From the NCBI RefSeq assembly GCF_001468225.1, contig NZ_LNRU01000001.1, forward strand, positions 186,001 to 250,000: 64,000 nt of DNA. The letters are read 5' to 3'. The translations under genes and the position numbers were made by a program. Source of the stretch: Sphingopyxis sp. H053 (GTDB lineage Bacteria; Pseudomonadota; Alphaproteobacteria; Sphingomonadales; Sphingomonadaceae). Below are positions 57,950 through 64,000 of the stretch, in pieces; position 1 is the stretch's first letter, and every line of letters begins with the position of its first letter. The notes below the pieces were generated by a model. It saw nothing but the letters and a program-made list of their open reading frames with translations, was not told the DNA's origin and made no database searches.

Positions 57950-57967
57950 CCTACCCATAACCTGCCC
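57950..57967 (+). repeat. CCTACCC-N4-CCTRCCC motif, copy 3
   Basis: CCTACCC ATAA CCTGCCC, 45 bp inside the right att repeat, mirroring copy 1 near the left end. It overlaps the left arm of the hairpin at 57959. Confidence 0.7.
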
Positions 57968-57993
57968 GAGCGCTGATTGGCGCCGGGTAGGTT
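57959..57993 (+). terminator. hairpin before the right att repeat
   Basis: AACCTGCCCGAGCGC / GCGCCGGGTAGGTT with a TGATTG loop, one bulged A and one G-T pair, followed by TGTCT. Probably ends transcription of the exported-protein gene. It also brings a reversed CCTACCC half motif opposite copy 3. Confidence 0.5.
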
Positions 57994-58011
57994 TGTCTAA
58001 CTCATTGAAAT

Positions 58012-58061
58012 AATTGGTCGGGACGAGAGGATTCGAACCTCCGACCCCCACACCCCCAGTG
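58012..58061 (-). repeat. right attachment repeat
   Basis: The 50-bp partner of 49840-49889, overlapping the 3' half of the intact tRNA-Pro gene. Confidence 0.9.
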
Positions 58062-58091
58062 TGATGCGCTACCAGGCTGCGCTACGTCCCG
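58015..58091 (-). tRNA. tRNA-Pro (GGG anticodon)
   Basis: A complete cloverleaf on the minus strand: acceptor CGGGACG / CGTCCCG, D arm GCGC-AGCCTGGTA-GCGC, anticodon loop CTGGGGG with GGG at positions 34-36, T loop TTCGAAT, and encoded CCA. It reads codon CCC (and CCU by wobble). It is the integration target and was restored by the element's att core. Confidence 0.95.
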
Positions 58092-58350
58092 ACCGGCCCC
58101 CGTAAGGGCAGGCGAGGCCCCTAGCGCGGGTTGGCGGACGATGCAAGCGGGGATGGCGCGTTATTGCCTCGATTGACGGGGCGGGGTTGATATGGCGGGT
58201 ATCATTCCCATTTCGGCCACGCTTGCCAAGGGGGAGGGGCGCAGCGACCGGTTGCGCGCATCTTCCCTGCGTGATAGGCGCCGCGCCATATTTGCGTGCC
58301 GGTTCCGCAAGGGGAATTGGCAATGCCTACGAACGGAAAGTTTTTCACTC
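58092..58350. other. gap between tRNA-Pro and yajC
   Basis: No further gene recognised. An ATG at 58192 opens a frame continuous with yajC, but the preceding 53 residues (ALAKGEGRSDRLRASS-like) are not part of known YajC proteins and likely reflect non-coding upstream DNA with the yajC promoter. Confidence 0.4.
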
Positions 58351-58680
58351 ATGTCGACGCAATTGCTTCTGACCCAGGCGGCCGGATCGGGCGGCGGGGC
58401 TGCCGGTTTCCTGATGCTGGTTCCCTATCTGCTGATCTTCGCGGTGTTCTGGTTCTTCCTGATCCGCCCGCAGCAGGTCCGCGCCAAGGAACATCGCGCC
58501 AAGGTCGCGGCGGTGAAGCCGCGCGACCAGGTCGTGACCGGCGGCGGCATCGTCGGCAAGATCACGCGCGTCGACGATGATTTCGTCGATGTCGAAATCG
58601 CACAGGGCGTGAAGATCAAGGTCGTCAAGTCGACCCTCGCCGACGTCCTGCAGCCCGGTGGCAAGCCCGCCAACGACTGA
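58351..58680 (+). CDS. yajC: preprotein translocase subunit YajC
   Basis: A 109-residue YajC with one membrane segment (LMLVPYLLIFAVFWFFLIRP) and the family stretch QVRAKEHRAKVAAVKPRDQV, then GGGIVGKITRV. It associates with SecDF. Start ATG 58351 (MSTQLLL). First of yajC-secD-secF. Confidence 0.95.
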   Translation: MSTQLLLTQAAGSGGGAAGFLMLVPYLLIFAVFWFFLIRPQQVRAKEHRAKVAAVKPRDQVVTGGGIVGKITRVDDDFVDVEIAQGVKIKVVKSTLADVLQPGGKPAND

Positions 58681-58735
58681 CGCGGCGGGCTCCGCGCCCG
58701 CTGTGGTCCCGCTCTTGCTATCGGATTTCTAGACC

Positions 58736-60349
58736 ATGCTCGATTTCCCGCGCTGGAAGACCATCGGCATCAGCATCATTCTGCTGCTCGGTATCCTTTT
58801 TTCCATCCCCAGCTTCCTGCCTGAAAAAACGAGGGACAGCTTGCCGTCGTTCCTGCAGGCGAAGGTCAATCTGGGCCTCGACCTCGCCGGCGGCAGCCAC
58901 TTGCTGCTTGAAGCCGACATCGCCGACCTGCGCAAGACGCAGCTCGCGAATATGGAGAAGACCGTGCGCGCCGCGATGCGCGGCGAGAGCGGGCCCGACG
59001 ACGATATCGCGATTGGCGAGTTGTCGACCGCGGGCGGCAAGATCAGCTTCCTCGTCCGCGATCTCGCGAAGCTCGACGAAGCCCGCGAACGCCTGTTCAA
59101 CGAGACGCGTGGGGCACAGCTGACGGGCCAGCGCGACTGGACAGTCACCGTGGTCAATTCGACGCGGATCGAGATGACCCCGACGGGAGCCGGACAGGCG
59201 CAGGCCGTCGCGAACGCGATGGATACGGCGCGAGATATTATCGACAAGCGCGTCAACGCGCTGGGTACGCGCGAACCGACGATCATTCGCGAAGGCACCG
59301 ACCGCGTCGTCGTGCAGGTCCCCGGCCTGCAGGACCCGGCGGCGCTGAAGGAACTGATCGGCAAGACCGCACGGCTTGAATTCCGCATGGTCGATGCCAA
59401 CGCCGATCCCGCCGAAGCCGCCGCGGGCCGCGTTCCGGTCGGCAGCGAAATCGTCCCCTATGCCGAGGGCGAGGGCAGTGGCGCCGCGTTCGAAGTGCTG
59501 CGCCGCCAGGTGATGATCAGCGGCGAGCAGCTGATCGACGCCAAGCAAAGCTATGATCCCCAGAACAACCAGCCGGTCGTTTCGATCCGTTTCGATTCGG
59601 GCGGGTCGAGCACCTTTGCCAAGGTGACCGCGCAGAGCGTCGGAAAGCGTTTCGCGATGGTGCTCGACGGCAAGGTGCTGTCGGCGCCGTCGATCAACGA
59701 GCCGATCCTGGGCGGCAGCGCGCAGATTTCGGGCAGCTTCAGTGTTGCGAGCGCGAATGCGCTGGCGATTTCGCTGCGCTCGGGCGCCTTGCCGGTGAAG
59801 ATGACCGTCGTCGAGGAACGCACGGTGACCCCCGAACTCGGCGCCGATTCGATCCGCAAGGGGGCGATCGCGGGTATCATTGCCACGGTGTCGGTGCTGG
59901 TACTGATGCTCGTCGTTTATGGCCGCTTCGGCGTCTATGCGTGCGTCGCGCTGGTCTTCAACGTCTTCCTGATCATCGCGGTCATGGCGGCATTCAATGC
60001 GACATTGACGTTGCCCGGGATCGCGGGCTTTGTGCTGACGATCGGCGCCGCGGTCGACGCGAACGTGCTGATCAACGAACGCATACGCGAAGAGCTGAAA
60101 CGCGGGCGAAAGGTCTTTCAGGCCGTCGAACTGGGTTATAGCGAGGCGAGCCGCGCGATTTTCGACGCGAACGTCACCAACGTCATCGCCGCCGCTTTGA
60201 TGTTCTGGTTCGGTTCGGGGCCGATCAAGGGCTTCGCGGTTGTTCTGACCATCGGGATCGTCACCAGCGTCTTCACCGCCGTTACCGTCACGCGCATGTT
60301 CGTAGCCCATTGGCTGCGGACCAAGCGCCCGACGTCGATCAATATTTAA
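58736..60349 (+). CDS. secD: protein translocase subunit SecD
   Basis: A 537-residue RND-family membrane protein. N-terminal segment, periplasmic domains (RVNALGTREPTIIREGTDRV; VQVPGLQDPAALKELIGKTA), and five C-terminal membrane segments with VDANVLINERIREELKRG. It uses proton flow to pull proteins across. secF follows at 12 bases. Confidence 0.97.
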   Translation: MLDFPRWKTIGISIILLLGILFSIPSFLPEKTRDSLPSFLQAKVNLGLDLAGGSHLLLEADIADLRKTQLANMEKTVRAAMRGESGPDDDIAIGELSTAGGKISFLVRDLAKLDEARERLFNETRGAQLTGQRDWTVTVVNSTRIEMTPTGAGQAQAVANAMDTARDIIDKRVNALGTREPTIIREGTDRVVVQVPGLQDPAALKELIGKTARLEFRMVDANADPAEAAAGRVPVGSEIVPYAEGEGSGAAFEVLRRQVMISGEQLIDAKQSYDPQNNQPVVSIRFDSGGSSTFAKVTAQSVGKRFAMVLDGKVLSAPSINEPILGGSAQISGSFSVASANALAISLRSGALPVKMTVVEERTVTPELGADSIRKGAIAGIIATVSVLVLMLVVYGRFGVYACVALVFNVFLIIAVMAAFNATLTLPGIAGFVLTIGAAVDANVLINERIREELKRGRKVFQAVELGYSEASRAIFDANVTNVIAAALMFWFGSGPIKGFAVVLTIGIVTSVFTAVTVTRMFVAHWLRTKRPTSINI

Positions 60350-60361
60350 GGGAGCGAAACG

Positions 60362-61342
60362 ATGCGCTTGCTGAAACTCGTTCCTGACGACACCAACATC
60401 GACTTCCTGCGGTGGCGGAAAATCGCGTCATTCATGAGCTTTTTCCTCGTGGCCGTGTCGATCGCACTGGTCGCCGTGAAGGGCCTGAACCTCGGCGTCG
60501 ACTTCGTCGGTGGCCAGTCGGTTCGCGTTGAATTCACTCAGGGGATGCCGCCAATCGACGAAATTCGCGAAAAGGTCGGCGACATCGGCCTTGGCGAAGC
60601 GACGATCCAGCAGTTCGGATCGGACAAGGCGGTGTCGATCCGCACCGCGCTCCCTGACGGCGACAAGGCCGCCGCCGAGCGCGCGGGGCAGCAGCTGGTA
60701 TCGGGCATTCAAAAAGCCTTCCCGACCGCGAAGACCGGCTCGGTCGAAACCGTTTCGGGCAAGGTCTCGGGAGAATTGATACGCACCGGGGCGATCAGCC
60801 TGGGCCTCGCGATCCTCGGCATTTCCATATATATATGGATACGCTTCGAATGGCAGTTCGGCGTCGGTGCGCTTGGCCGCCTGTTCCATGAGGTATCGCT
60901 GACCTTCGGCCTGTTCGCGGTGACGCAGATGCAGTTCGACCTGAACAGCGTCGCGGCGCTGCTGACCATCGTCGGCTATTCGCTGAACGACACGATCGTC
61001 GTTTATGATCGAATTCGCGAGAATCTGAAAAAATACCGCAAGATGGAGATCGTTCCGCTTCTCAATCTCAGCATCAACGAAACGCTGTCGCGTACGGTCA
61101 TGACGACGGTCGCCATGGTCCTGGCGCTCGGCATGCTGTTGCTCTTTGGCCCGGACGTGATTTTCGGCTTTACCGCGGCAATGCTGTTCGGCGTGTTTAT
61201 CGGCGGCTATTCGTCGGTGCTGATGTCGACCCCGGTGCTCGTGTGGCTGAAAGTCGGCCCGCACAGCTTCGTGCCGCGCACGACGGCCGGGATGGACGGC
61301 GGCGAGCGCGTCGAGCGCAAGGACGACGGCGCGGTCGTCTGA
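60362..61342 (+). CDS. secF: protein translocase subunit SecF
   Basis: A 326-residue SecF with a first membrane segment, LGVDFVGGQSVRVEFTQG, and a block of five segments holding TIVGYSLNDTIVVYDRIREN. Partner of SecD; last in the operon. A Lys/Glu/Arg-rich tail ends the protein. Confidence 0.97.
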   Translation: MRLLKLVPDDTNIDFLRWRKIASFMSFFLVAVSIALVAVKGLNLGVDFVGGQSVRVEFTQGMPPIDEIREKVGDIGLGEATIQQFGSDKAVSIRTALPDGDKAAAERAGQQLVSGIQKAFPTAKTGSVETVSGKVSGELIRTGAISLGLAILGISIYIWIRFEWQFGVGALGRLFHEVSLTFGLFAVTQMQFDLNSVAALLTIVGYSLNDTIVVYDRIRENLKKYRKMEIVPLLNLSINETLSRTVMTTVAMVLALGMLLLFGPDVIFGFTAAMLFGVFIGGYSSVLMSTPVLVWLKVGPHSFVPRTTAGMDGGERVERKDDGAVV

Positions 61343-61404
61343 GGCCCGTAGCTTTTAAAAAAACGGCGCCGGCCTGCTCTGCGAGTGGGCCGGCGTTGCC
61401 GTAT

Positions 61405-62580
61405 CTAGAGACTTGCGCAGCGGCGGAGATGCGCGGCGAGTTCGCGGCCGTTGCGGTCCCAGTCGAAGCGGCCGCCAAGGCTGGCCGCGACGTCGGACGG
61501 TGAGGGCGGATTTGCGAGAACGGCCTGCACGGCCTCGACAATCGCGCGCGGTGTGCGTTCGACGATCCGGCCGGCGATTGGCGACGTCACCAGCTCGGCA
61601 GCCCCGCCCGCATCGCTGATCACGATGGGCGTGCCGCAAGCGAGCGCCTCGACCCACGCATTGGCGAGCCCTTCGCTGGCCGACGGCATCACGACAAGAT
61701 CGGCGGCGCGATAGAGCTGCGGCAGGTCGGCGTTGGCGACGGGGCCCATGAAGTGGACGCGGGTTGCGACACCGAGCTTTTGCGCGAGCGCGCGGTAACG
61801 GCCTTCCTCATCGCCCGCGCCGGCAAGCCAGTAGTCGACGTCGGGCAGCGCGGGCAGCGCCTCGATGACGAGCGCCTGACCCTTGCGTTCGATCAGCGCG
61901 CCGACGGTGAGGATTGCGGGGCTGGCGTCCATGCCGAGCGCTACGCGCGCGGCGGCACGGTCGCCGGGGTGGAAGCGTGCGGTGTCGATGCCGGTGTAGT
62001 GGACGGCGACTTTCGCCGGGTCGATGCCGATCGCGGCCATGTCGCCGCGCATCGCTTCGGAGACGGCAAGCAGGCCGGCGGCTTTCCTGCCCGCTTCGAT
62101 CACCTGCGACTGCGTCGCCGGGTCATGGCCGAAGTGGCTGATGTCGGCGCCGCGCGCCTTGGTCGAAAAGGGGAGGCCGAGCGCGTCCGCGACACGCATC
62201 GCGGCGGGGCCATCGGGATAGAAGAATTGCGCGTCGATCACGTCGAAGGACTGGCCGCGCACCGCGGACAGCGTGGCTCTTGCGACCTTTGCCGGATTGA
62301 ATCTTGCGCCGACGCGCGGGATCAGCGTGAAGCGCGGGCGGAGGACGGTAAGCCCGTTCCAGACCTCGCTTCGCGGGAGGCTACGGAGCGCGCGATAGCG
62401 TTTGTGGAGTGAGAGCGGGAAGGGTGGCAGGCCGACCGGTGCGACGATAGCGAGGTCGATGCCGGGCTGCGCCGCGAGCGCGCGCAGGCTTTTTTCGACG
62501 AACAGGCCGAAGTTGGGCCGTGCCGCGTCGGGGAACAAAGTCGCGATCGACAGGACGCGCAAGGACGGAGCGGCGGACAC
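61405..62580 (-). CDS. glycosyltransferase family 4 protein
   Basis: A 391-residue GT-B fold enzyme: N-terminal acceptor domain (VLSIATLFPDAARPNFGLFV), and a C-terminal donor domain with HFMGPVANADLPQLYRAADL, then MPSASEGLANAWVEALACGT, the Glu-containing nucleotide-sugar motif of GT4. It transfers a sugar, likely to a glycolipid or surface glycan. Start GTG 62580, immediately after the regulator stop. Confidence 0.9.
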   Translation of the reverse strand: MSAAPSLRVLSIATLFPDAARPNFGLFVEKSLRALAAQPGIDLAIVAPVGLPPFPLSLHKRYRALRSLPRSEVWNGLTVLRPRFTLIPRVGARFNPAKVARATLSAVRGQSFDVIDAQFFYPDGPAAMRVADALGLPFSTKARGADISHFGHDPATQSQVIEAGRKAAGLLAVSEAMRGDMAAIGIDPAKVAVHYTGIDTARFHPGDRAAARVALGMDASPAILTVGALIERKGQALVIEALPALPDVDYWLAGAGDEEGRYRALAQKLGVATRVHFMGPVANADLPQLYRAADLVVMPSASEGLANAWVEALACGTPIVISDAGGAAELVTSPIAGRIVERTPRAIVEAVQAVLANPPSPSDVAASLGGRFDWDRNGRELAAHLRRCASL

Positions 62581-63141
62581 TCAGAGCGTGCGGAGCAGGC
62601 GGACGGCGACCGCGGCCCACGGCGGGTTGCTCACGACCTGCTGGCGCTGGCCGGTGCCGAGCGGGAGCAGGTGGAGCTTTTCGCCGTCGACGTTGAGCAG
62701 GCGCGCGAAAAAGAAGCGGCCGGCGGGGCGCGGGACGAGCAGATCGCGGTTGAGCACGCTCGCCCAGTCGCCCTCGATGCGGCGGCACCAGATTTCATCG
62801 CCCGCGCGATAGTCGCCGATCGAGGAGGTGACGCGCACCGCGACCATATCCTCGCCCGGGCGGGCGGTCAGCGCCTGTTCGACGCGCGTCGGCGCCTGCG
62901 CGCCCTCGGCGCCGAGCAGCGCGGTGATCGTGAGCTGCGTGTCCTGCGGCAACTGGACGAGTTCGGCGGCGTCGACGCCGAGCGCGGCGGCGATGCGGTT
63001 CATCCAGCCGAGCGAGAGCGTGCGCGTCCCCGTTTCGAGGCGGCCGATCGTCTGCGCCGTCGTCGGCGGAACGCAGCGCTGGCCGACCTCTTCGAGCGTC
63101 AGCCCCTTGGCGCGGCGGACCGAGCGGATGCTGTTGATCAT
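62581..63141 (-). CDS. XRE-type helix-turn-helix regulator with C-terminal sensor part
   Basis: A 186-residue protein: residues 1-60 an HTH (RSVRRAKGLTLEEVGQRCVP, GRLETGTRTLSLGWMNRIA), then a beta-rich part (ITALLGAEGAQAPTRVEQAL, GDEIWCRRIEG, FFARLLNVDGEKLHLLPLG) like a LexA/S24 fold but lacking the catalytic Ser-Lys. Start ATG 63141. It is probably co-transcribed with the glycosyltransferase, which starts one base downstream. Confidence 0.78.
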   Translation of the reverse strand: MINSIRSVRRAKGLTLEEVGQRCVPPTTAQTIGRLETGTRTLSLGWMNRIAAALGVDAAELVQLPQDTQLTITALLGAEGAQAPTRVEQALTARPGEDMVAVRVTSSIGDYRAGDEIWCRRIEGDWASVLNRDLLVPRPAGRFFFARLLNVDGEKLHLLPLGTGQRQQVVSNPPWAAVAVRLLRTL

Positions 63142-63228
63142 CGCAAAACCCTCAAATAACCAAATCGGTTTCTTCTTTCCTACAAAATATTCCAGTGTCA
63201 AGCCCGGTGTGTAGCAAAGGAGAATCGC

Positions 63229-63714
63229 ATGACCGCACGCCGCCTCGAAACGCATCTTCATCCCGACGACCGGATCGATCCGGGCAAGGCGGGGCCGCAG
63301 GTGATGCGCCATGTGACGGTCAATGTCGGCGAAAGCCCGATCGCCTGGCTGGCGTCGCGGGGGTTGTTGACCGACGCGCAGCTTTGCGCCGGTGAACGGC
63401 TACGCGCCGATTATGAGCGCGCGGGGCTGGCGGCGCGGGTGACGATGCGGTGGGATGCGGCACCGCCGGGAAAGAGCCGCGGCGGCGCGCGCGCCTCGGA
63501 TGCGTCGCTGGCGCGGATTGATGCGCACCGGCGCTTTCATGCCGCGCTCGACGCGGCCGGGCCGGGGCTGGCCGACATCTGCTGGCGCGTCATTTGCGCG
63601 GGCGAGGGGATTGGTGGGGCCGAGAAGGCGCTGGGCTGGCCCGCGCGGTCGGGCAAGCTGGTGCTGGGGCTGGCGCTCGACCGATTGGCGCGCTTTTACG
63701 GGACGGCATTATAA
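63229..63714 (+). CDS. DUF6456 domain-containing protein
   Basis: A 161-residue protein: N-terminal arm with NVGESPIAWLASRGLL, then LRADYERAGLAARVTMRWD and C-terminal ICAGEGIGGAEKALGWPARS, typical of DUF6456, an alphaproteobacterial domain of unknown role with an HTH-like end. It is divergent from the HTH gene, with a short shared upstream region. Confidence 0.8.
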   Translation: MTARRLETHLHPDDRIDPGKAGPQVMRHVTVNVGESPIAWLASRGLLTDAQLCAGERLRADYERAGLAARVTMRWDAAPPGKSRGGARASDASLARIDAHRRFHAALDAAGPGLADICWRVICAGEGIGGAEKALGWPARSGKLVLGLALDRLARFYGTAL

Positions 63715-63763
63715 AACCGCATGACTGGAAGCGACTGGAAGTTGCCGGTCCACCTTTTTACTT

Positions 63764-63836
63764 CGTCATCCCCGCGAAAGCGGGGACCCAGCGAGCCGAC
63801 GTTGCTACTGGGTTCCCGCTTTCGCGGGAATGACGA
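63764..63836. repeat. paired REP-like palindrome
   Basis: CGTCATCCCCGCGAAAGCGG and GTTCCCGCTTTCGCGGGAAT-type inverted partner, after the DUF6456 gene. Same family as the pairs at 9890, 21001 and 38357, with an A in the loop core (GCGAAAGCG). Confidence 0.85.
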
Positions 63837-63897
63837 TTGTTGGGAATGGCTCTAATCCACGCCAATGCCGACCCGTCGCGGAAGCGGAGGGTGCGAC

Positions 63898-64000
63898 TTA
63901 ACCGAGCGCCTCAACCTCTTCGGCCAGTTCCAGCCAGCGATCCTCCGCCGCCGCTTTTTCCTCCCGCAGCGTGTCGAGCTTCGCTGTCAGCGCATTGAAG
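63898..64000 (-). CDS. ABC-F family ATPase, C-terminal fragment
   Basis: The last 33 codons of a minus-strand gene that enters from the right edge. They read FNALTAKLDTLREEKAAAED then RWLELAEEVEALG and stop, a coiled-coil end typical of Uup/EttA-like ABC-F proteins. The ATP-binding domains lie beyond the window. Confidence 0.6.
   Translation of the reverse strand, partial: FNALTAKLDTLREEKAAAEDRWLELAEEVEALG

Larger units (their letters stand above)
49840..58061. mobile_element. 8.2-kb integrative element in tRNA-Pro(GGG), satellite-like
   Basis: Bounded by 50-bp direct repeats, with a tyrosine integrase next to the left repeat and the intact tRNA at the right. Gene order: integrase, short protein, AlpA-like, RepA-like helicase, presumed origin, 180-residue unknown, four-gene unknown block, SHOCT protein, MltR-like protein, exported protein. 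Base composition is visibly lower in GC than the host genes. No portal, capsid, terminase or conjugation gene is recognised. The int-alpA-rep layout resembles P4 or PICI-like satellites, but this is an analogy. Confidence 0.85.

Overview
The window is about 64 kb of high-GC alphaproteobacterial chromosome, most like a member of the Sphingomonadales (Sphingopyxis or Sphingomonas type). The grounds are the gene order around purM, hdaA, ppk1 and ppx, the CckA and ChpT phosphorelay proteins, an alphaproteobacterial SOS box (GTTC-N7-GTTC) before recA, a GTA-type holin and endolysin pair, and many dispersed palindromes of the kind seen in sphingomonads. The genus is an inference from protein resemblance, not a measured result.

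Layout. 1-14.2 kb: purM (cut by the window edge), a DUF2066 protein, hdaA, ppk1 and ppx in one overlapping operon, an MliC-like lipoprotein, rnd, an FAD oxidoreductase, aspS, a hydrolase, a PPK2 and a J-domain protein. 14.2-20.1 kb: an overlapping operon of a GbsR/MarR-like regulator, a desaturase and a very short Coq4-like protein, then mtgA, a beta-barrel protein, rpoH and an RluD-type pseudouridine synthase. 20.3-26.4 kb: chpT followed by a chemotaxis-type operon cheA-cheW-cheY-cheB-cheR. 26.5-31.3 kb: an amidase, the RNase P RNA gene, a 51-residue membrane protein, greB and a lytic transglycosylase. 31.4-44.5 kb: dapA, smpB, DUF2062, an M13 peptidase, cckA with a receiver protein, recA, an arginase-family enzyme, a GST and alaS. 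44.5-49.5 kb: SRPBCC protein, holin and endolysin, quinone reductase, EF-hand protein, TSUP permease and a proline-racemase-family enzyme with a Cys-to-Thr change.

49,840-58,061 is an integrated element of about 8.2 kb. It is bounded by a 50-bp direct repeat of the 3' part of a tRNA-Pro(GGG) gene, which stays intact at the right end. It carries a tyrosine integrase, an AlpA-like protein, a RepA-like helicase, a likely origin (ten CGGGAC motifs, a hairpin and an AT-rich palindrome), a block of small unrecognised genes, a SHOCT protein, an MltR-like protein with an R-x4-H motif, and an exported protein. Four copies of an 18-bp double motif (CCTACCC-N4-CCTRCCC) lie near both ends, beside the origin and in one intergenic gap. 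They look like binding sites for an element-encoded protein. No capsid or terminase gene is recognisable, so the element resembles a phage satellite or a small integrative replicon.

To the right of the element lie yajC-secD-secF, a glycosyltransferase, an HTH regulator, a DUF6456 protein and the end of an ABC-F ATPase gene. Functional threads are polyphosphate metabolism (PPK1, PPX, PPK2), the cell-cycle and chemotaxis phosphorelay (CckA, ChpT, Che proteins), cell-wall enzymes (MtgA, lytic transglycosylase, amidase, endolysin), and core information and export functions.
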